Under the pieces are notes generated by a model, which did not search any database, was not told the origin of the DNA, and saw nothing but the letters and a program-made list of their open reading frames with translations. A stretch of DNA of 64,000 nt from Serinibacter arcticus (lineage in GTDB: Bacteria > Actinomycetota > Actinomycetes > Actinomycetales > Beutenbergiaceae). The translations under genes and the position numbers were made by a program. This document shows, piece after piece, positions 1 through 9,830 of the stretch (position 1 is its first letter; the number at the start of each line of letters is the position of its first letter). Location of the stretch: NCBI RefSeq assembly GCF_003121705.1, contig NZ_PYHR01000002.1:2728001-2792000 (forward strand), read 5' to 3'.

Positions 1-2
1 AG

Positions 3-446
3 GGCCTGCGCGAGTTCTCCTTCGGCGCCTACGAGCGCCGCCCCGAGCGCGAGCTCGACGAGGTCGAGCCGTGGGCCGAGCTCATCCCCCGCGTGCTCTC
101 GGGTCAGCACCCCGGCCTGCCCGGGGGCGGCGAGTCGGGCGAGGCGTTCATGGACCGCGTCCGCACGACGTTCTCCGAGATCGTGGACGCGCACCCCGGC
201 GAGCACGTGCTCGTGGTCGGCCACGGGCTCACGCTCGGCGCCTACCTCGCCACGATCGACCCGGTCGGCCTGGTGCCGCTGCCCAACGCGTCGGTGTCCA
301 CCGTCGAGGTGGTGCGCGAGCCCGGGACCGACGTCACGATCTCGCGGATCCTCTCCGTCGCGGTCGACGTCGCCGGCCACGGCTCGCTGTCCGCCCGCCC
401 GGCGCCCGCCGTCGTCGGCGTGCGCGAGGCCGAGCGGGTCGCCTGA
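3..446 (+). CDS. Histidine phosphatase family protein (5' end outside window)
   Basis: This is the C-terminal part of a phosphoglycerate-mutase-like histidine phosphatase; the reading frame is open from base 3 and the start lies upstream of the window. Visible motifs are the LREFSFGAYE block that follows the catalytic RHG motif in this family, the GGGESGEAF block, and the second-histidine motif VVGHGLTLGAYL. The missing N terminus should carry the phospho-accepting histidine. The family removes phosphate from small metabolites or proteins in the cytoplasm; the substrate cannot be told from sequence. It ends 49 bp before the next gene. Confidence 0.88.
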   Translation, partial: GLREFSFGAYERRPERELDEVEPWAELIPRVLSGQHPGLPGGGESGEAFMDRVRTTFSEIVDAHPGEHVLVVGHGLTLGAYLATIDPVGLVPLPNASVSTVEVVREPGTDVTISRILSVAVDVAGHGSLSARPAPAVVGVREAERVA

Positions 447-495
447 CCGAGGGCCTAGGCTGACGCCCCCGCACGTCTGTCAGCAGGAGGCACCC

Positions 496-828
496 ATGTC
501 CGGCACCACCCTTCCCGAGCCCGTCGCCCGCGTGGTCGCGGCCATCAACGACGCCGACATCGACGCGTTCGTCGACGCCTTCACGCCCGACGGCGTGGTG
601 AACGACTGGGGCCGCGTGCTCACGGGTCCCGAGGGCGTGCGGTCGTGGGGGCAGAGCGACGCCATCGGCGCCGGCGCCCGGATGACGGTCGTCGAGGCCA
701 CCACCGACGGCGACACGACGATGATCACCTTCGACTGGCGCAGCTCGGTCTTCAACGGTCGCTCGGACGCGTACGTCACCGTGCGCGACGGGAAGGTCGC
801 GGAGTTCCGCATCCCGCCGTCGCACTGA
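496..828 (+). CDS. NTF2-like / SnoaL-like small protein
   Basis: A 110-residue single-domain protein of the nuclear transport factor 2-like fold. The N-terminal helix (PEPVARVVAAINDADIDAFV), the DAFTPDGVVNDWGR segment and the final strand pair ending in VRDGKVAEFRI match the usual SnoaL-like layout, and the length is normal for the family. A strong AGGAGG lies six bases before the ATG, which fixes the start. Members bind small hydrophobic ligands or act as isomerases or cyclases; no catalytic residues can be assigned here, so the function is unknown. A second NTF2-like gene lies at 23.3 kb. Confidence 0.75.
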   Translation: MSGTTLPEPVARVVAAINDADIDAFVDAFTPDGVVNDWGRVLTGPEGVRSWGQSDAIGAGARMTVVEATTDGDTTMITFDWRSSVFNGRSDAYVTVRDGKVAEFRIPPSH

Positions 829-901
829 CGGGGCGTGTGTCGCGGACGACGCGGTGGTGGCCGGGGCGCCCGTGTCGGTGCCCCGGCCTACCGTGGCTCC
901 C

Positions 902-1894
902 GTGACGAACGGGGCGGAGGGCGGAGAGGGGCCGGGTCCGCCGCGCCCCCTCGCGACCACGTACGCGCCGTCGCACCCGCTCGACCTCGCCCGCACGATC
1001 CGGCCGCTGCGGCACGGGAGCGGCGACCCCGCCGCCGTCCTCGTGCGCGACGGCGCGTGGCTGGCGCTGACCACGCCGCTCGGCCCGGCGACGCTCGCCC
1101 TGGCCAGGACGCACGACGGCGTGTCCGCGCACGCGTGGGGGCCGGGCGCCGAGTGGGCGATCGCCTCGGTGCCCGACCTGTGCGGTGCCTCCGACGACCT
1201 CGAGGGGTTCGACGCGACGCGCCACCCGGTGCTGCACGAGGCCGCGCGGCGCTTTCCCGGGCTGCGGCTGACGCGCACGAACCGCGTCCTGGACGCCCTC
1301 GTGTCCGCCGTGCTCGAGCAGGAGGTGACCACGATCGAGGCCCTGCGCGGCTGGCGCCTCCTGGTGGGGCGGTACGGCACCCCCGCCCCCGCCGTCGTCG
1401 GGATCCCGACGGCGACCGCCGCGTCCGCCCCGCGACTCACCGTCCCGCCCACCGCCGCCGGGTGGCGGGCCGTGCCGTCCTGGGCCTTCCACGCGGCGGG
1501 CATCACGGAGCGGCGCTGGCGCACCGTCGTCGGCGCCGCCGAGGTGGCCCCGCGGCTGGAGAGGACGCTGCGCGCCGGTCGCGGGGGTCCGGAGACCAGC
1601 CGGCTGCTGAGGACGCTGCCGGGCATCGGGGTGTGGACGGCGGCGCTCACGACGCAGACCGCGCACGGCGATCCCGACTCGCCCGCCTACGGCGACGAGC
1701 ACATCGCCCGCGCCGTGTGCTGGCAGCTCGCGCGCGAGCTGCTCCCCCCGCGCGTGGCCGACCTCCGGATGGCCGAGCTGCTCGAGCCGTGGGAGGGGCA
1801 CCGGGAGCGCGTCGTCCGGCTCCTGCTCGCCACGGGGGTGGCCGCTCCGCGTCGCGGTCACCGGCTGGCCCCGCCACCGCACCGGTCCTGGTGA
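902..1894 (+). CDS. DNA-3-methyladenine glycosylase 2 family protein (AlkA-like)
   Basis: A helix-hairpin-helix base-excision glycosylase that would remove alkylated bases. The HhH motif LPGIGVWTAA is followed by a GDEHIARAV segment whose Asp matches the catalytic aspartate position in actinobacterial AlkA relatives (usually GDYHLPN), and by the conserved LLEPWEGHRERVVRLL tail. An in-frame GTG at 854 would add 16 residues, but GTG 902 is preferred because TACCGT sits seven bases upstream, as in leaderless actinobacterial transcripts; neither start has a Shine-Dalgarno. The gene stands alone and is followed by a perfect hairpin terminator. Confidence 0.82.
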   Translation: MTNGAEGGEGPGPPRPLATTYAPSHPLDLARTIRPLRHGSGDPAAVLVRDGAWLALTTPLGPATLALARTHDGVSAHAWGPGAEWAIASVPDLCGASDDLEGFDATRHPVLHEAARRFPGLRLTRTNRVLDALVSAVLEQEVTTIEALRGWRLLVGRYGTPAPAVVGIPTATAASAPRLTVPPTAAGWRAVPSWAFHAAGITERRWRTVVGAAEVAPRLERTLRAGRGGPETSRLLRTLPGIGVWTAALTTQTAHGDPDSPAYGDEHIARAVCWQLARELLPPRVADLRMAELLEPWEGHRERVVRLLLATGVAAPRRGHRLAPPPHRSW

Positions 1895-1913
1895 CGGCCC
1901 GTCCCGGTGACGG

Positions 1914-1956
1914 GCCGAGAACGGGAGTGCAGGGGGCAGGCGCTCCCGTTCTCGGC
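1914..1956 (+). terminator. Rho-independent-type hairpin after the AlkA-like gene
   Basis: A perfect 14-bp inverted repeat (GCCGAGAACGGGAG / CTCCCGTTCTCGGC) with a 15-nt loop lies 20 bp after the stop codon. There is no T-run, which is common in high-GC actinobacteria. The GCCGAGAACG core recurs in the hairpin at 32.9 kb. Confidence 0.7.
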
Positions 1957-2154
1957 GGCGGCGCAGCGGCCGGTCGTGGGGGACACGGGACCGGCACCGC
2001 GCGGCACCTCCAGCGTGGTCGGGGTGAGCGGTCGCCGTCAGTAGGGGGTTCCCTACAGTGAGGCGAAACCGTGCGCGAGATCGACCCCAACGCGCCGGAA
2101 GGGTGTCACGACCCGGTCGTTGGCCCTAATCTCGTCGGCAACGGGGGTGTGTGA

Positions 2155-4947
2155 GTGGCCGGAGAGACGGCGTTCGTGGCGCGGCAGGAGCCGCTCGACG
2201 AGCTCGTCCGCGCCTGTGCGACGGCCCAGGCACGCGGGCGGGCGTTCGCCGTCGTGGTCCGCGGGGAAGGTGGCGTGGGCAAGACCACGCTGCTCGCCCA
2301 CCTGCTCGCCGCGGCGGAGGAGCGGGGCTTCTTCCTCGCTGTCGGACGTGCGGACGAGATGGACCGGGGGCGGCCGTTCGCCGTCGTCCGCGACCTCGTC
2401 GCCCGCGTCCCCCGCGAGAAGGTCCCGCCCTCGGCGCTGACCGCGCTCGCCGCCCTCGTCTCCACCCTCGGTGCCGGTCCGGGCCGGAGCCACGTCCCCG
2501 ATCCCGACACGGACGCCGTGCTCGGCGACATCGCGACCGTGCTGACGGAGGTCAGCCGGCACGGTCCGGTTCTCGTCGCGCTCGAGGACCTCCACCACGC
2601 GGACGTCGCCACGCTCGCCGCCGTCGCCGCAGCGGTGAGGCTGTGCGAGTCGCTGCCGGTGGTGCTGGTGGTCACGATCCGCACGGGCTACTCCGAGCGG
2701 ACGGCCGTGCTGGAGGACTTCGTGCGACGCCGGGAGCGCGAGGGGTGGGGCCTCACGACCGATCTCGGCGCCCTTGGGCACGACGACGTCGCCCAGCTCA
2801 TCGGCCGGCACCACCCCGCGCTCTGCGTCGACGGGTCGCCGCCCGGCGACCTGGTGGTCCAGGTCCTCGAGCGCACGGGCGGGAACCCCCTCTTCGTCAC
2901 GGAGCTGCTCCGACACCTCGCCGACCCGTCGCACCTCCAGGGCCCGATCGATCCCCGTGACGCGCTGTCGGTGCGGATGCTGAACCACGACCCGGAGGCG
3001 ATCGAGGTCGCCCGGGCGCTCTCGGTCTACTCGCGGCTGCACGTCGAGGACCTGCGGTTCGCGGAGACCGTGACCGGACTGCCCGGCCCCGCGGTGACCG
3101 CCGCCTTCGACCGTCTCCTGCGGACGGGGCTGCTGACGGCTCGCAGCAACGCCTACGTCTTCGCCCACCCCCTGTTCCGCGAGGCGCTCTACGACAACCT
3201 CGGGGCCGCCACCCGGACGCGGCTGCACGGCATCGCCGCCGCCGTGATCGCGCAGAGCCGGGACCAGGGCCACGCCGTCGACGTGTTCGAGTGGGCGACC
3301 CACGTGCTGCGCTCGACCCCGCGCGGGGGCGAGGAGGGGGTCGCGGCCGCCCTCGCCGCCGCCGAGGCGGCCGCTCCGCTCTCCCCCCTCGTCGCGGCGA
3401 CCTGGCTCCAGCAGGCGGCCGACCACCTCGCCGACGGTGACGGCAGGGGCGCCGACCTGCTCGCGCGCGCGGCCAGCTCGCTGAGCCTCGGGGGCGACGG
3501 CGCAGCGGCCATCGCCGTCGCCGTCAGCGCCGTGGAGCGGTACGGCGTCATCGGCGGCGGGCGGGAGCTCGCCCGCACCGCGGGACTGGTGCTCGCCGCC
3601 GCCGGGCGATTCGACGAGGCCCTCGCGCTGATCGACCGGTCCCGGGCCGCGGGAGCCGCGGATCCGGCGCTCGTCGGTCTCCAGGCCCTGGCCCACGGCC
3701 AGCTGGGTCACCGTGAGGAGGCCGCGGCCTCCTGGGGGTCGTCGACCGCGTTGCTGGACGCGGCGGCCGAGCCTGACCTCGCCCACCTCCTCACCGCCGC
3801 CCTGGGTGCCCACGTGCTCGGTCGCCCCGAGCTGCAGACGTACGCGGACCGGCTCGAGGAGATCGCCGGCGCGGTCGGCCCGGCCCTGCGGCTGGAGCTG
3901 CTGGCGTCATTGCTGCCGGGGGCGCTGCACGGTCCGGGCGGAGCCCCCGAGGCGCGCCGCCTCGTCGACGCGTGCCTCAGCGTGCGCCGCGGGTCGCCGT
4001 TGACGTCCGCCGGACCCCGGGTGCTCGCCGAGGTCGAGCTCGCGTTCTTCGACCGGGGCTGGGAGCGCGCGATCGACGACGCCACGCTGGCGCTGCGGGC
4101 GGCGCTGCACCCCGACAGCAGCACGGCCTTCGACGGCGTCCGGGCGCTCGGCGCGATCCTCCTCGACGACGCGGGTCGCCCCGGCGAGGCGGCCCGGTTC
4201 GTGGACGGGCTGCGGTCACGGGCGACGGCGGTCAGCGTCTACGTCGACGTGGCGCTCGCCCGCGTGCTGGCGGGGCGGGGTGACGTGGACGGGGCGGCGG
4301 AGCGGCTGGCAGCCCGCGTGCGAACCCTGCTCGCGCTGGGCCAGCCGACGGCGATCGGGCTGGCGCTCGACGAGCTGGTGCAGCTCGGATCCCCGCGTGC
4401 CGCCGCAGCGGCGGTGACGCTGGTCGGGCCGGTCCGCGACCTGGTGGCCCCGCTCGGCAGGCCCCTCGAGGACCTCTACACGCTGCGGTGCCAGGCCCGG
4501 GTCCACGGTGACGTCCACGCCGCGCGGGCCTGCCTGCGGATCGCCCAGGAGCAGGACGTCACGGCGGAGATCGGCCGCTCCTCGCTCGTGCTCGGCACGC
4601 TCGGCGACTCCCCGGCCGAGAACCTCCGACGCGCCCACACGATCTTCCGCGACCTCGGCGCGGTGCGGCTGGTGCGGCTGACGAGCGCCGCGATGCGCGT
4701 CCGGCGCGTCCCGGTGCCGCGGACGCGGGGGCGCGCCGGGGTGGCGCTCGGCATCGAGGTCGAGGTGGCGCGCCTGGCCGTCGAGGGGCTGACGAACCAG
4801 CAGATCGCCTCCCGGCTGAGCTACAGCGTCAAGACGGTCGAGGTCTACCTCTCGCGCGCCTACCAGCGTTTCGGCGTCGCCGGTCGGGTGGCGCTGGCGA
4901 GCGCGGTCTCCCGCGGGGAGATCGTGCTCGACGGCGGCGCCGGCTGA
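2155..4947 (+). CDS. LuxR-family transcriptional regulator with N-terminal AAA/STAND ATPase (LAL type)
   Basis: A 930-residue regulator of the large ATP-binding LuxR (LAL/MalT-like) class. Residues 37-45 form the Walker A motif GEGGVGKTT, a Walker B-like VALEDLHHAD lies at about 141-150, and the middle about 500 residues are helical and Ala/Leu-rich as in TPR-like sensor regions. The C terminus (about 870-915) is a LuxR helix-turn-helix with LTNQQIASRLSYSVKTVEVY. These proteins sense a ligand, bind ATP, oligomerise and activate transcription. The GTG start is chosen over an overlapping out-of-frame GTG at 2151 because its frame carries the domains. It is monocistronic; no target is evident nearby. 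Confidence 0.88.
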   Translation: MAGETAFVARQEPLDELVRACATAQARGRAFAVVVRGEGGVGKTTLLAHLLAAAEERGFFLAVGRADEMDRGRPFAVVRDLVARVPREKVPPSALTALAALVSTLGAGPGRSHVPDPDTDAVLGDIATVLTEVSRHGPVLVALEDLHHADVATLAAVAAAVRLCESLPVVLVVTIRTGYSERTAVLEDFVRRREREGWGLTTDLGALGHDDVAQLIGRHHPALCVDGSPPGDLVVQVLERTGGNPLFVTELLRHLADPSHLQGPIDPRDALSVRMLNHDPEAIEVARALSVYSRLHVEDLRFAETVTGLPGPAVTAAFDRLLRTGLLTARSNAYVFAHPLFREALYDNLGAATRTRLHGIAAAVIAQSRDQGHAVDVFEWATHVLRSTPRGGEEGVAAALAAAEAAAPLSPLVAATWLQQAADHLADGDGRGADLLARAASSLSLGGDGAAAIAVAVSAVERYGVIGGGRELARTAGLVLAAAGRFDEALALIDRSRAAGAADPALVGLQALAHGQLGHREEAAASWGSSTALLDAAAEPDLAHLLTAALGAHVLGRPELQTYADRLEEIAGAVGPALRLELLASLLPGALHGPGGAPEARRLVDACLSVRRGSPLTSAGPRVLAEVELAFFDRGWERAIDDATLALRAALHPDSSTAFDGVRALGAILLDDAGRPGEAARFVDGLRSRATAVSVYVDVALARVLAGRGDVDGAAERLAARVRTLLALGQPTAIGLALDELVQLGSPRAAAAAVTLVGPVRDLVAPLGRPLEDLYTLRCQARVHGDVHAARACLRIAQEQDVTAEIGRSSLVLGTLGDSPAENLRRAHTIFRDLGAVRLVRLTSAAMRVRRVPVPRTRGRAGVALGIEVEVARLAVEGLTNQQIASRLSYSVKTVEVYLSRAYQRFGVAGRVALASAVSRGEIVLDGGAG

Positions 4948-5027
4948 CGGGGCGCCGTCGCCGCTCCCGCCCTCCCGCCGCGCCCGCCCTCCGGCGGTGG
5001 TCCGCCGTCGCCCTCCCTCGAAGCCCC

Positions 5028-5140
5028 GACCGCGCCCTTGTGGTCGCCGGCCCGCCCTGACCGCGTCCTTGTGGTCGCGATCCGGCGCTCGCAGCGACCA
5101 CAAGGACGCGGTCGGCCACCCGCAGCAACCACAGGGGCGC
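5028..5140. repeat. Extragenic inverted/direct repeat cluster upstream of nrdH
   Basis: A perfect 20-bp inverted repeat, GACCGCGTCCTTGTGGTCGC at 5059-5078 and its reverse complement at 5094-5113, encloses a 15-nt loop. A further copy of the left arm with one mismatch is at 5028-5047 and a degenerate copy of the right arm is at about 5124-5140. It lies in the 585-bp gap between the LuxR gene and nrdH, so it could terminate the LuxR transcript, or be a REP-like extragenic palindrome. The rest of the gap up to 5390 shows nothing else I can name. Confidence 0.7.
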
Positions 5141-5393
5141 GCCCGCGGAGCTGCCTTCCTCGCCCCGTCGTCGCCCAGCACCGATGTCAGTGGTCGGTGA
5201 GACGCTTCTGGCATGTCGCAGCACACGAGTTCTTGGGCGTGTCGACCGCCTCGCCGGGCGGTGCGGGATCGGCGCTCCACAGGTTGCCCACAGGGCCTGC
5301 AGACGGCGATCGGCGCGGTGCCGCGGGCGGGCACGAACCTGTCCACAGGGTGGGGAAACGTCGTACCCAGCCTGTGGGCCGACACGCCGCCAG

Positions 5394-5441
5394 ACACGAC
5401 ATGTGGTGGTGCGTTGCGTGGCCGACCACTAGGTGTAGTGT
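5394..5441 (+). promoter_or_regulatory. Tandem NrdR boxes over the nrdHIEF promoter
   Basis: Two 16-bp sites resemble the NrdR consensus ACACTATATATAGTGT: box 1 at 5394-5409 (ACACGACATGTGGTGG) and box 2 at 5426-5441 (CCACTAGGTGTAGTGT, with perfect CACTA/TAGTG arms). Their starts are 32 bp apart, the about-three-helical-turn spacing known for NrdR-box pairs. A candidate promoter, TTGCGT (5414-5419), 16 bp, TAGTGT (5436-5441), overlaps box 2, so NrdR binding would block polymerase. Family knowledge: NrdR with ATP/dATP represses ribonucleotide reductase operons. Confidence 0.75.
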
Positions 5442-5532
5442 CTGGAAGCCGGGAAGCAGTTCACCCGACCAAGAACAACATCCGTGTAACTACACGGGTC
5501 GAAGCCGACCGGGCGTCGTCGAGGGGAATCAC

Positions 5533-5790
5533 GTGAGCATCACCGTTTTCAGCAAGCCGAACTGCGTGCAGTGCACGGCCACCTACCGTGCGCTCGACAA
5601 GCACGGCCTGAGCTACGAGATCGTCGACCTGAGCGTCGACGCCGAGGCGCTCGAGTCCGTCAAGGCGCTCGGCTACCAGCAGGCTCCGGTCGTGCTGGCG
5701 AACGGCGACCACTGGGCCGGCTTCCGTCCGGACCGCATCAAGGCGCTCGCGACGGCCGCCGCCGCCACGGGCGTGGTCGCCACGGCCTGA
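5533..5790 (+). CDS. nrdH: Glutaredoxin-like protein NrdH
   Basis: An 85-residue thioredoxin-fold electron donor for class Ib ribonucleotide reductase. The redox motif CVQC at residues 11-14 is the standard NrdH form, and the C-terminal [10 protein letters not shown] block is typical. The GTG start is set by GAGGGG six bases upstream; the frame stays open further 5' but has no support there. NrdH receives electrons from thioredoxin reductase and re-reduces NrdE in the cytoplasm. It is first in the nrdHIEF operon, under the NrdR-box promoter, and is separated from nrdI by 133 bp that contain a hairpin. Confidence 0.95.
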   Translation: MSITVFSKPNCVQCTATYRALDKHGLSYEIVDLSVDAEALESVKALGYQQAPVVLANGDHWAGFRPDRIKALATAAAATGVVATA

Positions 5791-5799
5791 TCGCCGCGA

Positions 5800-5832
5800 G
5801 GCCCGCACGGTTCCACCGGGACCGTGCGGGCC
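5800..5832 (+). terminator. Hairpin between nrdH and nrdI
   Basis: A perfect 12-bp stem, GGCCCGCACGGT / ACCGTGCGGGCC, with a 9-nt loop starts 10 bp after the nrdH stop. It lies inside the operon, so it may act as a partial terminator or as an mRNA-stability element that separates nrdH from nrdIEF expression. Confidence 0.55.
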
Positions 5833-5923
5833 GCGCCGCGGTCGCCCGTCGTCACGACGGCGTACGCGGCACCGGTCCGTCGGCCGCCCGGCGCCGGCAC
5901 CACGAGAGGGAGAGGAGCGGGAG

Positions 5924-6340
5924 TTGTCCATCGTCTACTTCTCGTCCGTCTCCGAGAACACGCACCGGTTCGTCCAGAAGCTCGGACTCCCGGCCAGCCG
6001 CATCCCGCTCCGCGCGAAGGACGATCCCCTCGTCGTCGACAGCGAGTACGTGCTGATCCTTCCCACCTACGGGGGAGGGGTGACCAAGGGTGGGGCCGTC
6101 CCCAAACAGGTGATCCGGTTCCTCAACGACAGCCACAACCGCCTCCTCCTGCGCGGCGTCATCGCCGCCGGGAACACGAACTTCGGCGAGGCGTACTGCC
6201 TCGCGGGGGACATCATCGCCGCCAAGTGCGACGTCCCCTACCTCTACCGCTTCGAACTCCTCGGAACCGATCAGGACGTCTCGCGCGTCCGTGAAGGATT
6301 GGCACAGTTTTGGCTACGACGCTCGCAGATCCCGGCCTGA
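5924..6340 (+). CDS. nrdI: Class Ib ribonucleotide reductase flavodoxin NrdI
   Basis: A 138-residue flavodoxin-like protein that supplies superoxide/peroxide to assemble the Mn(III)2-tyrosyl radical in NrdF. The FMN-binding [10 protein letters not shown] loop, LPTYGGG and the [10 protein letters not shown] segment are all diagnostic. The start is TTG, preceded by a GA-rich GAGAGGAGCGGGAG ribosome-binding region; no ATG or GTG fits the conserved N terminus. The 3' end overlaps the nrdE start by 31 bp, indicating translational coupling. Confidence 0.93.
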   Translation: MSIVYFSSVSENTHRFVQKLGLPASRIPLRAKDDPLVVDSEYVLILPTYGGGVTKGGAVPKQVIRFLNDSHNRLLLRGVIAAGNTNFGEAYCLAGDIIAAKCDVPYLYRFELLGTDQDVSRVREGLAQFWLRRSQIPA

Positions 6341-8469
6341 CCACCACCCACCGCTTCGACGGCATGGACTACCACGCCCTCAACGCGATGCTCAACCTGT
6401 ACGGCCCGGACGGCCGGCTCCAGCTCGACGCCGACCACGCCGCCGCGCGCCAGTACTTCCTCCAGCACGTGAACCAGAACACGGTGTTCTTCCACAACCT
6501 GGACGAGAAGCTCTCCTACCTGGTGGAGGAGGGCTACTACGAGGGCGAGGTCCTCGCGAAGTACTCCCAGGAGTTCCTGCACCAGATCTGGGACGAGGCG
6601 TTCGCCTACAAGTTCCGCTTCTCCACGTTCCTCGGCGCGTTCAAGTACTACACCTCGTACACGCTGAAGACGTTCGACGGGAAGCGTTACCTCGAGCGCT
6701 TCGAGGACCGCGTCGTCATGGTCGCGCTCACCCTCGCCGACGGCGACGAGGCGCTCGTGCGCAACATCGTCGAGGAGGTCATCACGGGCCGCTTCCAGCC
6801 CGCGACCCCCACGTTCCTCAACGCCGGCAAGCAGCAGCGCGGCGAGCTCGTCTCGTGCTTCCTGCTCCGCATCGAGGACAACATGGAGTCGATCGCGCGG
6901 GGCATCAACTCCGCCCTGCAGCTGTCCAAGCGCGGCGGCGGCGTGGCCCTGCTCCTGAGCAACATCCGTGAGCACGGCGCCCCGATCAAGAAGATCGAGA
7001 ACCAGTCCTCCGGCGTCATCCCCGTGATGAAGCTGCTCGAGGACTCCTTCTCCTACGCCAACCAGCTCGGCGCGCGTCAGGGTGCCGGCGCGGTGTACCT
7101 CTCGGCCCACCACCCCGACATCCTGCGGTTCCTCGACACCAAGCGCGAGAACGCGGACGAGAAGATCCGCATCAAGACGCTCTCGCTCGGCGTCGTCATC
7201 CCGGACATCACGTTCGATCTGGCGAAGAAGAACGAGGACATGTACCTGTTCTCGCCGTACGACGTCGAGCGCGTCTACGGCGTGCCCTTCTCGGAGATCT
7301 CCGTGACGGAGAAGTACCACGAGATGGTCGACGACGGCCGGATCCGCAAGACGAAGATCAAGGCCCGCGACTTCTTCCAGCTGCTCGCCGAGATCCAGTT
7401 CGAGTCGGGCTACCCGTACATCGTGTTCGAGGACACGGTGAACGCCGCCAACCCGATCAAGGGCCGCGTCACGATGAGCAACCTGTGCTCGGAGATCCTC
7501 CAGGTCTCCACGGCCTCGACGTTCAAGGACGACCTGAGCTACGACCACATCGGTCGCGACATCTCCTGCAACCTCGGTTCGCTGAACATCGCCAAGGCGA
7601 TGGACTCGACCGACTTCGCCAAGACGATCGAGACGTCGATCCGTTCGCTCACCGCCGTGTCCGACCAGACGGAGATCACCTCCGTGCCGTCGGTCCAGGA
7701 GGGCAACGACGCGTCGCACTCCATCGGCCTCGGCCAGATGAACCTCCACGGCTACCTCGCTCGCGAGCGCGTGCACTACGGCAGCGAGGAGGGCGTCGAC
7801 TTCACGAACATCTACTTCTACACGGTCGCCTACCACGCCATCCGCGCCTCCAACCGCATCTCGATCGAGCGCGGCACCACGTTCCGCGGCTTCGAGGACT
7901 CCAAGTACGCCTCGGGCGAGTACTTCGACAAGTACACCGACCAGGTGTGGGTGCCGGCGACGGCGCGTGTGGCCGAGATCTTCGCCAAGGCCGGCATCGC
8001 GATCCCGACGCAGGAGGACTGGCGCGAGCTGAAGGCCAGCGTCCAGGCGCACGGCATCTACAACGCCTACCTCCAGGCCGTCCCGCCGACGGGGTCGATC
8101 TCCTACATCAACCACTCCACGAGCTCGATCCACCCGATTGTGGCTCCGATCGAGATCCGCAAGGAGGGCAAGATCGGGCGCGTCTACTACCCGGCGCCCT
8201 ACCTGTCCGACGACAACCTGGAGTTCTACCAGGACGCGTACGAGATCGGCTTCGAGAAGATCATCGACACCTACGCGGCTGCGACGCAGCACGTGGACCA
8301 GGGTCTGTCCCTGACGCTGTTCTTCAAGGACACCGCCACCACGCGCGACGTCAACAAGGCGCAGATCTACGCGTGGCGCAAGGGCATCAAGACGCTGTAC
8401 TACATCCGCCTCCGCCAGGCCGCCCTCGAGGGCACCGAGGTCGAGGGCTGCGTCTCCTGCACGCTCTGA
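6310..8469 (+). CDS. nrdE: Class Ib ribonucleoside-diphosphate reductase, alpha subunit
   Basis: A 719-residue catalytic subunit that reduces ribonucleotides to deoxyribonucleotides. Near-family-length sequence includes the [12 protein letters not shown] block, the NLCSEI active-site region, the [10 protein letters not shown] motif, the [19 protein letters not shown] loop and the C-terminal CVSC redox pair that NrdH re-reduces. The start is taken as TTG 6310, inside the nrdI end. This is not certain: the first in-frame ATG ([10 protein letters not shown]) would cut about 18 poorly conserved residues. It acts with NrdF downstream. Confidence 0.96.
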   Translation: MATTLADPGLTTTHRFDGMDYHALNAMLNLYGPDGRLQLDADHAAARQYFLQHVNQNTVFFHNLDEKLSYLVEEGYYEGEVLAKYSQEFLHQIWDEAFAYKFRFSTFLGAFKYYTSYTLKTFDGKRYLERFEDRVVMVALTLADGDEALVRNIVEEVITGRFQPATPTFLNAGKQQRGELVSCFLLRIEDNMESIARGINSALQLSKRGGGVALLLSNIREHGAPIKKIENQSSGVIPVMKLLEDSFSYANQLGARQGAGAVYLSAHHPDILRFLDTKRENADEKIRIKTLSLGVVIPDITFDLAKKNEDMYLFSPYDVERVYGVPFSEISVTEKYHEMVDDGRIRKTKIKARDFFQLLAEIQFESGYPYIVFEDTVNAANPIKGRVTMSNLCSEILQVSTASTFKDDLSYDHIGRDISCNLGSLNIAKAMDSTDFAKTIETSIRSLTAVSDQTEITSVPSVQEGNDASHSIGLGQMNLHGYLARERVHYGSEEGVDFTNIYFYTVAYHAIRASNRISIERGTTFRGFEDSKYASGEYFDKYTDQVWVPATARVAEIFAKAGIAIPTQEDWRELKASVQAHGIYNAYLQAVPPTGSISYINHSTSSIHPIVAPIEIRKEGKIGRVYYPAPYLSDDNLEFYQDAYEIGFEKIIDTYAAATQHVDQGLSLTLFFKDTATTRDVNKAQIYAWRKGIKTLYYIRLRQAALEGTEVEGCVSCTL

Positions 8470-8495
8470 CGAGCGCGCACGCAGACCAGAGCTGA

Positions 8496-9494
<999 letters not shown>

Positions 9495-9514
9495 GCCCCC
9501 GGCTCACACCCTTC

Positions 9515-9569
9515 TGAACGACGACGACGGCGCCGCTCACCTCCCGAGGTGAGCGGCGCCGTCGTCGTC
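9515..9569 (+). terminator. nrdF terminator hairpin; left copy of the 55-bp direct repeat
   Basis: A 24-bp perfect stem (9520-9543 with 9546-9569, 2-nt loop) starts 26 bp after the nrdF stop; the core is GGCGCCGCTCACCTC. All 55 bases recur identically at 20695-20749. In the right-hand copy the stem is longer (28 bp); here the last four right-arm bases are replaced, which suggests that this junction, not the other, is where foreign DNA was joined. Confidence 0.85.
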
Positions 9570-9621
9570 CCGGGCCCGTGCGACGGCCCCCGGCGGGAAC
9601 GCGTGTCCGTGACGTCCCGGC

Positions 9622-9830
9622 TCACGGCGCAGGACTCCGGCCGGGTTCCCGTACGGGGACGACCGCGACGCCGGCGACTGCGACAAGGATGGCCGCTGCC
9701 AGCCAGATGCTTGCGTAGCCGCCGGTCGCGACGAGCACGCCGCTGGCGAGCAGGGGCGCGAGGGCGTGGCCCAGATTGGTGGCGGTGTGAGCGAGGGCAA
9801 GGTCTCGGCCCGCTGGAGTACGGAACCGAT
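9622..9830 (-). pseudogene. MFS transporter fragment (last two membrane helices only)
   Basis: On the minus strand a frame ending in a stop at 9622-9624 encodes TPAGRDLALAHTATNLGHAL, then a Gly/Ala/Leu-rich helix, a short turn, and a final helix with WLAAAILVAVAG. This is the layout of the last two transmembrane segments of a major facilitator transporter. The similarity stops at about 9830, where a TetR coding sequence begins on the opposite strand, so at least 350 codons are missing. A transporter with no N-terminal part cannot work. It marks a rearrangement point just inside the left repeat. Confidence 0.65.

Noticed and set aside
4216-5397. A 393-codon minus-strand frame overlapping the LuxR gene and the palindromes
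   Set aside because: Mostly antisense to the LuxR C terminus, including its helix-turn-helix; no family motif.
6271-8292. A 673-codon minus-strand open frame opposite nrdE
   Set aside because: Antisense shadow of nrdE; biased composition, no motif, and nrdE is certain.
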